This document shows, piece after piece, positions 18,901 to 28,005 of a DNA stretch of 64,000 nucleotides (positions within the stretch are counted from its first letter, which is position 1; each line of letters starts with the position of its first letter). Made by a program: the position numbers and the translations under genes. The notes under the pieces were generated by a model. It was not told the DNA's origin. It saw nothing but the letters and a program-made list of their open reading frames with translations, and searched no databases. This stretch comes from Eubacterium ruminantium (GTDB lineage Bacteria > Bacillota > Clostridia > Lachnospirales > Lachnospiraceae), in NCBI GenBank assembly GCA_900108205.1, contig FNUU01000001.1, positions 544,673 through 608,672 on the forward strand, read 5' to 3'.

Positions 18901-21832
18901 CATCAGGCATGATCTGAAGGAGATTAACCTGAATCTTATCCTGAGTTGTTCTCTTGATCTTCATGCATCCTGTAGTAGATGCCTTTGCACCTGAATTATT
19001 GCTTACTTCAAGTTTCCAATAAACAACTCCGAAGAAATCTGCATCAAACTTCTTCTTAAGAGTTCCCTTTGCTCCATCCTTGAAATCAACAACTTCATCT
19101 GCTTCGAATCTACTGTTTGCATTATCATCAATATAAAGTCTTCCGGTAAATCCGGAACCACCTGCTGCTTCATAGCTGAACTGAACAGTTCTGTCGGTGA
19201 TCCATGTAGATTCATCACCTTCCTTATACTGTGGAGGGCAGCTTGTTACAACAAGCTTTGGTCTTTCAGCCGATCTGTCAAGAGCATCCTTGAACTGGAT
19301 CTCGTTAACACCTGTTCCTGTTGGAGCAGTATATGCATTTCCGAGATAGTCCTCAGCTTCTCTTCCGGCAAATACTGTTACATATCCACCATATGTATTT
19401 CCATACATTCCACCGGCATTTGCAATCTTAATTGTATCATCATAGTCAAAATTCCAAACGATATTATCTTTGCCGTTAGCCTTATCAGCCTGAGCAGATG
19501 TGAGGAACTTATACATATTCGAATCAGGATCGATAGCATTAGTAGCATTAAGTCCGGCTACTGCATCCTTACCGATTACAACCGGCATTCCTGTTCTCTT
19601 GTATTCCATAAGTTCATCATACTTATTCTTAGAAATATCATTTGCCTGAAGTGTTCCTACAGAACCTTCGCTCTTTCCATAGTTCTGTGTATAATCATAT
19701 CCATCACCTTCTGTGAAGTACATATTATATACATTAAGGCCAATAGAAGAAAGCTTAGATGTCTGGAACGAACCAGTTGCCTTGATACCTGAATTATCAC
19801 CACCAATGTAGATAACATCAAAGTTATCAAGAACAGTCTTCTTGGTTGCATTAAACTCATATGATGACATATGAACTACATTAACCTGGTCATAATCAAG
19901 ACCTGTTACATGAGCAACCTTTGCTTTTGAAATCTTCCATGCATAGTAATCGGTTACCATATTAAGCTGTGAAGACTTAATATATTCACCACTCTCGAGG
20001 AAGCTTGTAAGTGATGTCTCACCATCATATGAAATCTCATCAGATGTTACACCGTTAAGAACGCCCTGATTTCTCAGGTAATACCAGCTGTCCTTAATAG
20101 CCTGTCCATAAGTTTCATTAGGACCGCCATTCTGATACATTGGCTTAATACGTCCTGTTACTTCTTCAAAAGTCATCTCTGAATCATAGTCGTTATGCTC
20201 AAGAGGATCCACAATACTTCTTACATGTGTCGAACCATCGATCTTTGCAAAAAGACCTGCAAGCTTTCTATCGATAGGATAACTTGGCTCAATCTCAAGT
20301 ACTGTATAGAGATTTGATGAATCGCCATCTCCTCCGCCGATTCCTCTGAATGAACCACTATTTATGATATCAGCGATATCCTTTACTGCTCCCTTATCGG
20401 TAGCAGACATGTATACGCTCATTCTTGCACCGGATGTAACAAGAATATTGTCATACTTAGGTGACTCTGTTGAAGTCATTACCTTACCACAGATATACAT
20501 ATAGTTTTCATCATACTGAGCTCCTGAACCTGTAGAAGCTCCTGATGAATTAATAAGACTCTTGTCATAAAGTATATGCTGGTTAGCCATCATTGTTCCG
20601 TAAAGTGCTTCATAAACAGAGTTTTCAATAACCTTTCCGTTTACACCTGACTCAACGATAACAAAGTCATACTGTGAATAGTCTATTGTAGCAAGCTCTG
20701 CTGCATTATATGCACAGTACTTATAGCTTACATAGCTAGGGTGAGTATACTTACCTGCATATGCGAAATATAAATCTGATGTATTATCAATCTTATAGAG
20801 CTTATCTGTGATTGGTGTAACTGCTGACTGCTCAACAAGCTTTAATACATTGCCGTCTCCATCAACAAGCTGTGCCTCATCTGCTCTAAGACCGTGAACT
20901 TCTGTAAGTCCTGCCTTTGTAAGATCTGAAATACTTCCTGATTCAGTACCGTTACCATTGATAACAAGTACCTTTGCAAGTCTCGCATAGCTGTCATTTA
21001 CTACATAATAATCTTTTGTTGCATCAGGAGGTGTAGCATCTCCTGCATTGGTTCCGTCATATGCTGTAAGAGCATATATCTTCTGCCATACATCCTTCTG
21101 CTTATCACCACGGATCTGGATATAAGCTGAAGTTTCATGATTGAAGAACTGCTTAGCTGTACCATCTGTTGATGGATTCCATGCATAAGTATATCTCTTA
21201 CCACCATACTTCTTAAATACGTTTGTTACGAGATCATTATAGAAGTTTGAATTCTTAATGATATCATCCTGAGTCGCAATAGGTCCATCAATAATAAATG
21301 GAACATAATCACCTACTGCAGCGCTGCAAAGCTGTAACTTGATAAGCTCAGGAATCTTATTATCTTCAGTAAAGATATTATTTGGATCATTATGAACATA
21401 AATAAGATCTGCCTTGATGAGGTTATCAATACAATTCTGAATTGCTGTCTCAGATGTAAGCTCACTTATTGACCATGGTGTATAATCTACACAACCGTCT
21501 GCCATCATCTCATCAATAGTCTTATAACCATTGAATATAAGATTCTGGAAAACATCATAGGTCTTTGCTGTGTCATTCATTGCCGAATAACTTCCGGAAC
21601 TGATTTCAACGATATGGAATACCTTATCGGTTCCTTCATGAGAATTCTTTACGATCCGGTCGATATTCGTAATGGTTACGACATCAAAATCCGGACTGGC
21701 ACTAACAACCGTCGGCATTGAATTATCGTCATCATCTGCCGCCATCGTGAAAGAAAGAATGGTAACAAATGCACATGCAATCAATAAAAGTGATAATGCT
21801 GCGACTAAGATTTTTTTGTTAACTTTTCTCAT
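15968..21832 (-). CDS. Giant secreted pilus-linked protein, 1954 aa (possibly DUF5057-type)
   Basis: Last gene of the pilus cluster. The N-terminus is basic then hydrophobic (KKILVAALSLLLIACAFVTI) and ends SFTMAAD, consistent with a Sec signal peptide or single anchor. The remainder is hydrophilic with no further membrane segment, no LPXTG signal and no C-terminal anchor. Segments near residues 389 (YDFVIVESG), 669 (FDVIYIGGDNSG) and 1381 (YNCIVFGAAQNFCG) share the form hydrophobic strand then small residues, as in Rossmann-like or glutamine-amidotransferase-like folds. An Ig-like part lies around 880-960. From memory, similar long clostridial proteins are labelled DUF5057; this is unverified. 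A role as pilus tip or surface adhesin is inferred from position only. Confidence 0.7.
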   Translation of the reverse strand: MRKVNKKILVAALSLLLIACAFVTILSFTMAADDDDNSMPTVVSASPDFDVVTITNIDRIVKNSHEGTDKVFHIVEISSGSYSAMNDTAKTYDVFQNLIFNGYKTIDEMMADGCVDYTPWSISELTSETAIQNCIDNLIKADLIYVHNDPNNIFTEDNKIPELIKLQLCSAAVGDYVPFIIDGPIATQDDIIKNSNFYNDLVTNVFKKYGGKRYTYAWNPSTDGTAKQFFNHETSAYIQIRGDKQKDVWQKIYALTAYDGTNAGDATPPDATKDYYVVNDSYARLAKVLVINGNGTESGSISDLTKAGLTEVHGLRADEAQLVDGDGNVLKLVEQSAVTPITDKLYKIDNTSDLYFAYAGKYTHPSYVSYKYCAYNAAELATIDYSQYDFVIVESGVNGKVIENSVYEALYGTMMANQHILYDKSLINSSGASTGSGAQYDENYMYICGKVMTSTESPKYDNILVTSGARMSVYMSATDKGAVKDIADIINSGSFRGIGGGDGDSSNLYTVLEIEPSYPIDRKLAGLFAKIDGSTHVRSIVDPLEHNDYDSEMTFEEVTGRIKPMYQNGGPNETYGQAIKDSWYYLRNQGVLNGVTSDEISYDGETSLTSFLESGEYIKSSQLNMVTDYYAWKISKAKVAHVTGLDYDQVNVVHMSSYEFNATKKTVLDNFDVIYIGGDNSGIKATGSFQTSKLSSIGLNVYNMYFTEGDGYDYTQNYGKSEGSVGTLQANDISKNKYDELMEYKRTGMPVVIGKDAVAGLNATNAIDPDSNMYKFLTSAQADKANGKDNIVWNFDYDDTIKIANAGGMYGNTYGGYVTVFAGREAEDYLGNAYTAPTGTGVNEIQFKDALDRSAERPKLVVTSCPPQYKEGDESTWITDRTVQFSYEAAGGSGFTGRLYIDDNANSRFEADEVVDFKDGAKGTLKKKFDADFFGVVYWKLEVSNNSGAKASTTGCMKIKRTTQDKIQVNLLQIMPDDKAKGSDNSDVSLYLCTECQQSRYVLYGNRYTNLKKNHIDSILKLTDGFQDGVSHATLSAYPTDPVVNGIKNYITNAQNVDSAVYLESMPSYGGSGEFDFNVKNNFGIHEHRFGIVKYDSTLVAGNPSGSEDGGKYTGVDNWNTNWFRDVKFDYNVDMNVIYLSEFQSIVEDIDAAYSGKDTSAINTLRSKYAQASVDFKNAYTGMKKVINDNIAGLTTSEKSALQKFMFRADGFGLGVVPTEAQITTITDDANNQADLRGLVGDVRNEFVASYVESELNRIRYSNFDTVMAKYADSAPNVISYLNTLKANGSSLNGKSSAALVSEEIDYELSYDTYDEMPFYDLFSLCGENSTNSSDLVGYAKVYSVWRDAKIYEQFFRKMWQYYALYAGVDDSGKVNLEYYNCIVFGAAQNFCGADMTSNTAIDAIIHYINDGGQTMLFYDSLTSNSTVNMTNRLSSYFGMNAHTTSVVEEPDPSGGETYEGTVTIKLGKGDYSTWNDGIIATYAVSTAATKVDIDIDDNGNNDFQNNPGTRITITDDATAHPGNFGKHNISVNINFKNINKDWCPGVTVWVNGVKQDTYFRGGGSTGDVSASFKFSNSVVNDPIESGGDNGGGATGPLALNPSKLTYATALGQSDAGTKPMFDYCLYWPELEAEGKTHPRKDMLKFAVTNRVATNAAAQNNEGIVTMYPFSIGANLRITPTVEGDFTCNVADENLIVYYSLSGGTSGTMSSNYVANPMDGGNNYFVYQYQPGGNNAGTVTYLGAGRTVITGYRRENNDERRFFINLILNTGRKSTKSTTLNLYDHSSSQVISGGIPGTASLTNNTVQENGTLGYKMIITEGSLPEFSYMVMSDSTVEISEVWAYFDLDYDEGSPDDEYHEGDGNHVLVYNKTYSKKAPYIASGYLAYVDNDTAFKGTPAEVNGVMVTPSLLEIKDSYMYNNEYTYIVVKVKDTKGNVYFQRLKIILKPELHELT

Positions 21833-21850
21833 CTGCTATCACCTTCCTTC

Positions 21851-22696
21851 CTACTTAGGGTCGATAAAGACATTCGAATTTCTGATATTGATCATACCAT
21901 CCACCGTATATCCAAATCCATTATCAGCGAAGTCCATGCTGAGTCTGATACTCTGACTGTTGGCATCTACCGTACAGTGAACTGCACTGATATTTTTACC
22001 ATCACTTGTTACTGCATAATTAAGCTTAGTAGAATACAGGTTTTCATCATCCATACCTGAAACTGTATTAAGCCTTGTCATTAAGTCATACTGCTTACTT
22101 ATGTATATTTTGTTTTTATCAAAGAAAATCTCAGCTGTACATGTATCCTTTTCTACCCCCAGATCACTTCCGACACCAGAGCCCTTAAAAGCACTGTCAT
22201 AAGGAACACTGTATTTTACGGTAAGTCTCTTAAGGTAAAGATTAGAAAATGTTGTTGTAGCTGTTCCTCCGGCCTTAACTGTTTTCATAAGATAAAATGT
22301 TGAATCACCAGCGCCGCCGTTTGAAATATTATATCCATTATCTTCAAAGTTGAGGCCACCGGCTGCAAGAGACTTTTTGGTAATGACATATTCACCCATA
22401 TTGTTTGAAATTGCCTTACCAACATCTTTCTTACTAAACTCAACAACCGAATTATCAGCTGCACAATATGCTTCTATCTTAATGTAATTAGCCTGTACAA
22501 TTATATCCGCTAATTCATTATAGGTTTCCTGTGCAGAATTCTGAACAGCTATATCAGCTTCCTCTTTTCTAAGGATAACCGACTCATGACTCATAAATGT
22601 TACAACTGCTACTATAAGCAAAGCAAGTACTGCAAGTGCAACCATGAGTTCGACAAGAGTGAAACCTTTATTCTTTTTCTTATTAAGAATCACCAA
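21851..22696 (-). CDS. Minor type IV prepilin, 281 aa
   Basis: Prepilin with a short basic leader and the cleavage and helix motif KGFTLVELMVA followed by a hydrophobic helix. Processing is expected after the Gly, with Glu at mature position 5. The rest is a soluble globular part of about 250 residues. The start is TTG or GTG (ATTGGTG context behind GGGGGTGAT); no ATG fits. Four clustered pilin-like genes before it suggest a priming or tip complex. Resemblance to PilW/GspJ-like minor pilins is possible on size alone. Confidence 0.85.
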   Translation of the reverse strand: MVILNKKKNKGFTLVELMVALAVLALLIVAVVTFMSHESVILRKEEADIAVQNSAQETYNELADIIVQANYIKIEAYCAADNSVVEFSKKDVGKAISNNMGEYVITKKSLAAGGLNFEDNGYNISNGGAGDSTFYLMKTVKAGGTATTTFSNLYLKRLTVKYSVPYDSAFKGSGVGSDLGVEKDTCTAEIFFDKNKIYISKQYDLMTRLNTVSGMDDENLYSTKLNYAVTSDGKNISAVHCTVDANSQSIRLSMDFADNGFGYTVDGMINIRNSNVFIDPK

Positions 22697-22709
22697 TTAT
22701 CACCCCCAT

Positions 22710-23300
22710 CTAATTTTTTGAGCCATGGCTTCCATTGGCTCTGATATATTTTCTAGCCACTGTATTGCCATTTGTCTTCTGGAATTCATACTCTCCGTCA
22801 CCAAGGATACACTCACCTCTTCGGTTGAACATGATTATAACTCCGGTAGTGCCCGGATCATAATCATTTACCTGAACTCCTGTTTCCAAGGTTCCTGTGT
22901 ATCTGATCTTAACATAGCTTGAAAGATTCCTTCCGAGTCCACCATTGGCTGTTGAAGTATTTACAAAGACCAACACCCCACCCGGCTGCCACTTTGCATA
23001 GCCGGTAGCCAGATAGTATTCACTTTTTCCGGCAACTTTGTAAAGCTTGAGAGCATATGTATATTCCAGCTCAGAATCTGAAATAGTACCGTTACCATCA
23101 ACATCGGCAGCCATACCTTTTGCCTTGGCATGTGTGGAAGCAACTTCAGAATCAAATACTGAAGCCGCATCCTTTGCCTTAGCAGAATTTATAATACCGA
23201 TCGAGATGACAGACATTGTTGAAACAACTGCAATAATGGCGAGAACTATGATCATTTCAATCAGAGAGAAGCCTTTATTGCTTTTAATAGTTTTTTTCAT
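22710..23300 (-). CDS. Minor type IV prepilin, 196 aa
   Basis: Prepilin beginning MKKTIKSNKGFSLIEMIIVLAII, a classic class III leader with cleavage after Gly and Glu at mature position 5. The GspH/FimT-like size and a beta-rich C-terminal part fit a minor pilin. An ATG start with GGAG nearby makes this the only minor pilin of the group with a standard start. It lies 13 bp before the next prepilin gene and 10 bp after the PilX-like gene, so it is in one transcript with them. Confidence 0.87.
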   Translation of the reverse strand: MKKTIKSNKGFSLIEMIIVLAIIAVVSTMSVISIGIINSAKAKDAASVFDSEVASTHAKAKGMAADVDGNGTISDSELEYTYALKLYKVAGKSEYYLATGYAKWQPGGVLVFVNTSTANGGLGRNLSSYVKIRYTGTLETGVQVNDYDPGTTGVIIMFNRRGECILGDGEYEFQKTNGNTVARKYIRANGSHGSKN

Positions 23301-23310
23301 GCTCCATCTC

Positions 23311-26300
23311 CTATTCTGCGTTCTTCATCCAGTTGCTGTACTTAACAACATCCGAATAGTCAATAGTATCAATCTGTTTGATTGTATCGTCACCATTCTT
23401 GTCATACTTTAAGAGTTCTGAAATAAGATTTGCCTTTGTATCACTTTCTGTATAAGAAATTCCTCTGTTGCTGCAGAGTGTTCTTAAGTCTTCAAGTGAA
23501 AGCTCATCATATTCTGTGCTGTAACCATTAAATGTTCTGAGAACCTTCTCAGCATCGATATCCTTATCTGTCTGAAGTTCAGCAATTATTGCCTTACAGA
23601 TTTCAGGATTAGCTGAGATAGTTTTCATGTTACCGCCGACAAAAATCTTATCACCGGCAACTATAAGTCCTTCAAACTTATTAACTGCATCAGTAAAGTA
23701 CACATCACCTGTTGTAATGATAACACCTCTTACAGTATTAAGTCCGTTGATAACCTCACAATCACTTTCCTTGATTACAACATCCTTCTTGCTTACCCAA
23801 ACTTTATAGCCTGATGAAAGCTTAAGAACATGGTCTGTATCATCAGTACCGTTTGGAGATACTTCCCAATCAGGAATTGTGAAATATCTGTTGATTGGTG
23901 AAAGTGAAGGAGTACCATAATCAGCATCTGCTACAATGTCATCTATAAAGTTAGCTTCTGCAGATCCTTCAGCAAGATCAGTAAGAGCAAACTTGAGATA
24001 GCTGTAATGCTGATCAAATTCACTTGCAAGTCCAAGAGTACCGGCTGATGAACCTGTATCATATGCTGAAGTATCACCATCAGCAGATGTAGGTCTTGTA
24101 ATACCGGAATCCTTCTTAAGATAAATATTATATGAATTTTTTGAAGATGTAGCTGTTACAACCTTATTGATTTCGGTAATGGCACCACTTGCATATGTCT
24201 TAGCGCCTGTAGCAGTTTCATCCGGCTTAATAATTGTTCCTGCATTGTAGAGAAGTCCGCTTGTTACATCCTCATCAAGATAATCCTTGATTGGGCTGTA
24301 ATTAGTAGAAGCTTCTGACGAACTCTTGTTAAGCTCATCCATATAAGCCTTTGCAAATGCAGCTGCCATAGCTTCAGGGCTTTCGTAACCCTTGCTGTCC
24401 TGTGCAAAGATTCTTTCAAAATCATAATAGTAATACTTTCTTGTTGAGTTGGCAGGTGTAATACCTACACATGGTACTTTAGAAGTATCAGCGAAAAATG
24501 CCTTGAACATATTATATCCTGAAGCATCATCAACAAGGAGCATACTATTAATTGCTATAAGATAATAATTTCCTTTAGCATCTTTAGCTTCTTCATATGT
24601 TCCGGAACCATTTGGAATATAGATCAGCTGATTGCTCTTTATAGAAATACTTTCACCTGTCTTATAATCCTGAACTCGTCCGTCGTAAGAAATAACATCC
24701 TTAACAACATCCTGCTTAGCAGATGAATCTGAAGCATATTTAATCTCTCCATTTTCAATAGTCATATCTTCATGCTTTGCTGAAAGCTCGATATATGCCT
24801 GACCTGCAACAAAAAGATTTGTTGTATTTGAAAAATCAAGATTTGAATTATTACCGTTTACAACGATAGAACTGCTGTTGTAATGTGATCTGTCAGTAGC
24901 TGTTGCCGGAGCATCACCCTGCTGATAGATATTGATACCCAGCTTATCCTTATTCTCTACTCCGTTATTATCAAGAAGTATGGTTGGAGCAAAGGTTCTC
25001 TTGACCTGAGTACCGTTACCATAGCCATAATATCCACCGATAAGATTGAAGTTTGAGTTATCAGAATTTACTTCAAGGTCATCCTTTACATACATATTTG
25101 CAACAAATGTTGCACTTGAACCCTTCTGGCTGTCAACTGTTGCACCCGGAACAGTATAACCGCCAAGGATTACGTTATCTGCCCAAAGGTTTGTATTTGA
25201 AACCTTTGTACCAACGCTGCTGTATACAGTAAGATCAGCGCCATTCATTACTGCAAGAGAACCAGGCACAACAATTGTATTTGCACGAATTGAAACCTTA
25301 GCTCCGTTAATGAAAAGTCCTGAATAGCGGCTATTTTCATTATAGCCATTATATACAAGGCTCTTATCTGTCTGAACTACACTTCCGAGTTCTGAAGCAG
25401 TAAGGATACCATCACCATTACCATACTTCACATCAGCAAGTCTTGCATTAAATAAGGTATTTGAATCAGCAGATGCATATACTCTGTTTGTAACAGGCTG
25501 CATTCTTACTGTAACATCCTTAACCTTACCATCTCCATCTGGAACTGCTGATATTGTCTGAAGCTTTGTATAAGCATCAATGGTATCTGTGTTAGAAACG
25601 CCATAAAGGTTGTAGCTCTTATTATAGAAATCTGCACCGCCGTAAATATTACCATTGATTGCAAGTGGAATTGCAGCGGACTGATTAATCTCTATACCAG
25701 AGTCAGCAACCATACAATAATCAAAAATTGTGGATTTGTTAGCATCTACAGTATTAAACTTAACATTGAAGTCAGGTCTTGAAATCTCAACATCTGTAGA
25801 AATTGTCTGTGTAAATGAACCGTTTGCAGAGTTTCTGCTGTAATTTGCAGTTCTTCTGAGTACAAGGTTTCTGATTACGATCTTACCAATTTCTATTCCT
25901 TCAATACTTCCGTCACCACCTGTACTGTTTACAGTTCTCTTGATGTTACCGTCAACATCATAGAACTCAACTCTGAGATTATCGGAAACAACCTTGACAG
26001 AATCATTTGAAATATAAGACTGTACAAGCTCTGTCAGAGTGGTTACACTCGCGAATGCAATATCATCCTTGATACCATTCATGAAGTAATCCTTAAATCT
26101 CCTATTCGCTTCTGTGTCACCGATATTTACATAGGCTCTCTTGCTGATATCGAATTCAACCATCTCTTCAACAGTCTGTGTATATGCTTCCTGCATCTTG
26201 GTAGTTGTTCTGCCGCCAAGACCTGCATAAACCTCATCCATAGCCTGTTCTACAAAATGGAAGTTATCCTTCGTATTATAATCAACAACCTTGAGTCTAT

Positions 26301-26409
26301 ATGCATAAGCTACCGCAGTAAGCAGGGCTCCTGCTATTATACCAAGAAATGACAGGGCAACGATTACGAGAATAATACCGGATCCTTTACTATCCTTCTT
26401 CTTTTCCAA
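23311..26409 (-). CDS. Very large PilX-like minor pilin with C-terminal HeH-like segment, 1032 aa
   Basis: N-terminus MEKKKDSKGSGIILVIVALSF resembles PilX-type proteins, which have a hydrophobic helix without the conserved Glu at position 5. A long region has short repeated strands with Gly and Asn turns, such as NGNIYGGADFYNKS and GVIITTGDVYFTDA, suggesting a parallel beta-helix. Near the C-terminus (about 966-1006) the segment LSLEDLRTLCSNRGISYTES looks like an HeH/LEM/SAP-type helix-loop-helix. The start codon is TTG, two bases after the upstream stop, behind GGGGGT. PilX proteins are normally about 150-200 residues, so this one is exceptional. Confidence 0.75.
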   Translation of the reverse strand: MEKKKDSKGSGIILVIVALSFLGIIAGALLTAVAYAYRLKVVDYNTKDNFHFVEQAMDEVYAGLGGRTTTKMQEAYTQTVEEMVEFDISKRAYVNIGDTEANRRFKDYFMNGIKDDIAFASVTTLTELVQSYISNDSVKVVSDNLRVEFYDVDGNIKRTVNSTGGDGSIEGIEIGKIVIRNLVLRRTANYSRNSANGSFTQTISTDVEISRPDFNVKFNTVDANKSTIFDYCMVADSGIEINQSAAIPLAINGNIYGGADFYNKSYNLYGVSNTDTIDAYTKLQTISAVPDGDGKVKDVTVRMQPVTNRVYASADSNTLFNARLADVKYGNGDGILTASELGSVVQTDKSLVYNGYNENSRYSGLFINGAKVSIRANTIVVPGSLAVMNGADLTVYSSVGTKVSNTNLWADNVILGGYTVPGATVDSQKGSSATFVANMYVKDDLEVNSDNSNFNLIGGYYGYGNGTQVKRTFAPTILLDNNGVENKDKLGINIYQQGDAPATATDRSHYNSSSIVVNGNNSNLDFSNTTNLFVAGQAYIELSAKHEDMTIENGEIKYASDSSAKQDVVKDVISYDGRVQDYKTGESISIKSNQLIYIPNGSGTYEEAKDAKGNYYLIAINSMLLVDDASGYNMFKAFFADTSKVPCVGITPANSTRKYYYYDFERIFAQDSKGYESPEAMAAAFAKAYMDELNKSSSEASTNYSPIKDYLDEDVTSGLLYNAGTIIKPDETATGAKTYASGAITEINKVVTATSSKNSYNIYLKKDSGITRPTSADGDTSAYDTGSSAGTLGLASEFDQHYSYLKFALTDLAEGSAEANFIDDIVADADYGTPSLSPINRYFTIPDWEVSPNGTDDTDHVLKLSSGYKVWVSKKDVVIKESDCEVINGLNTVRGVIITTGDVYFTDAVNKFEGLIVAGDKIFVGGNMKTISANPEICKAIIAELQTDKDIDAEKVLRTFNGYSTEYDELSLEDLRTLCSNRGISYTESDTKANLISELLKYDKNGDDTIKQIDTIDYSDVVKYSNWMKNAE

Positions 26410-26410
26410 A

Positions 26411-27985
26411 TCAATCTACCCCCTTTCCTGCGGTATATCTTACAGCATCCATACTTCCGCTTACAGGCTTCATGTAAACTGTTACAGTGAAAAGTCTGTC
26501 AGCTGTGTTTGTATCCTCACTTACATGCTTAAGTTTTGAAGCAGGTAATCTGTCGGATTTAACAATATAGTCCGGCCAAGGCATCTTTCTGAGTTCAGCG
26601 AGATTATCTCTGGTAATATCATCACCATTACCATCTCCACCATTACTCTTTCTTATAAGATCATTTGTACTAAACTGATTATGACCATCAAGTGTATAGT
26701 TAACATCAAGATTAGTATAGATCATCATAAGATCTTTTGTAGTAGCCTCTTCGCCATCCTTAAGCGCAACCTGAATATTAATATTAACAGGTGTTATTTC
26801 GCCATTATTCTTTGTATTATAGTGTCTCTTGGTATCTCCGGCTGCCTCTACGTAGTCTGTTCCCTTAAGCTGATTATTTGTAGGCTTGATGAGATAAAGT
26901 TTTGAATCCTTTGTATCTGCATCATTATATACTTCAATGTAATCATTGTAAGCATATGCCTTCTCACTCTCATCCGGAACATAAGGTTCGTATACCAGAT
27001 AAATATCAGGAGACTTGGTTGTATAAAACTTCTTTGCAAAAACATTATATCGGAACTTTGCTGTTCCGCTATTGCCTTTTATCTTATACTTATCATAATA
27101 ACATGCATCACATGTTACTTCATAATACTGAATTTCATCTGATCCATTCTTGATTGCTCTGATTGATATATAGAGAAGTCTGCAGGCTGTTTCATCGTTT
27201 GAGAAAACGTTTTCTCCATCCTCTCTCTGACTACCTACCTGATCATTCCACTCATCAATATCATTATCTCTCAGTGTATTCATCTTCTCGGCAAAGATAT
27301 CTTCTGAAACCTGTGCATCAAAGTTTGATGCAATACCCTGAATGATAGCAACCTTTGTTGAATCAAGATCCTGTATGAAACCAAGACTAACTTTATTTGG
27401 GTTAACATATGTATAAGAACTTGTATATGGTGTACACATGATCTCACTTACAAGACCATCACCATCATACTTAACAATGGAACCCTCATTGGTTAACTTA
27501 TAGCCTTTGCTCTTTATCGCATCTGTATACAAGCTGTTATCATATACTATCGAATAACCTGAAGCAAGTACACTGTTGCTGAGGTCATCAAGTATCGCCT
27601 GTCTGGTATACTCATTTAACTTTGGTCCTAACTTGATATTATCCAAATCGTAAATATAGGCATTATACTTTACAGTAGTACCTATAGCATTTCCATCTGA
27701 GTCAACCAGCTTACAGAAAACATCCTGCTTCTTTGTATATGCTGTTATGTTAATATCCTTGACTCCTGCGGAGCTGGAACTATCCAGCTCCGATTTGTCA
27801 GTTCTTTGAATAAAATTCGTAACATATTCAGCATTTTCAACTGCAGCCTGTCTTTCTTTGGCCTTCCTGCTTGTATTAGATGTCTGAACAATCTGAGTTA
27901 AGATAGGTGTGATAAGTAGTCCAAGTATTGCAACGGCTATAACAACTTCAATTAAACTGAAGCCTGAATTTTTCTTTTTCGCCAC
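26411..27985 (-). CDS. PilV-like minor type IV prepilin, about 525 aa
   Basis: The leader AKKKNSGFSLIEVVIAVAIL is a clear prepilin motif with Gly before Phe and Glu at mature position 5. The C-terminal part of nearly 500 residues is much larger than usual for PilV/GspI-type pilins. A GTG start (about 27985) behind GGAG gives an eight-residue leader; a TTG five codons upstream is the alternative. The globular part is rich in Asp, Asn and Tyr. It overlaps neither neighbour and is part of the minor pilin set. Confidence 0.82.
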   Translation of the reverse strand: MAKKKNSGFSLIEVVIAVAILGLLITPILTQIVQTSNTSRKAKERQAAVENAEYVTNFIQRTDKSELDSSSSAGVKDINITAYTKKQDVFCKLVDSDGNAIGTTVKYNAYIYDLDNIKLGPKLNEYTRQAILDDLSNSVLASGYSIVYDNSLYTDAIKSKGYKLTNEGSIVKYDGDGLVSEIMCTPYTSSYTYVNPNKVSLGFIQDLDSTKVAIIQGIASNFDAQVSEDIFAEKMNTLRDNDIDEWNDQVGSQREDGENVFSNDETACRLLYISIRAIKNGSDEIQYYEVTCDACYYDKYKIKGNSGTAKFRYNVFAKKFYTTKSPDIYLVYEPYVPDESEKAYAYNDYIEVYNDADTKDSKLYLIKPTNNQLKGTDYVEAAGDTKRHYNTKNNGEITPVNINIQVALKDGEEATTKDLMMIYTNLDVNYTLDGHNQFSTNDLIRKSNGGDGNGDDITRDNLAELRKMPWPDYIVKSDRLPASKLKHVSEDTNTADRLFTVTVYMKPVSGSMDAVRYTAGKGVD

Positions 27986-28005
27986 TTCGCACCACTCCAA
28001 TTCTT

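Noticed and set aside
15968..21832. Sortase-anchored adhesin
   Set aside because: The C-terminus ends in LKPELHELT without an LPXTG motif, a hydrophobic segment or a basic tail.
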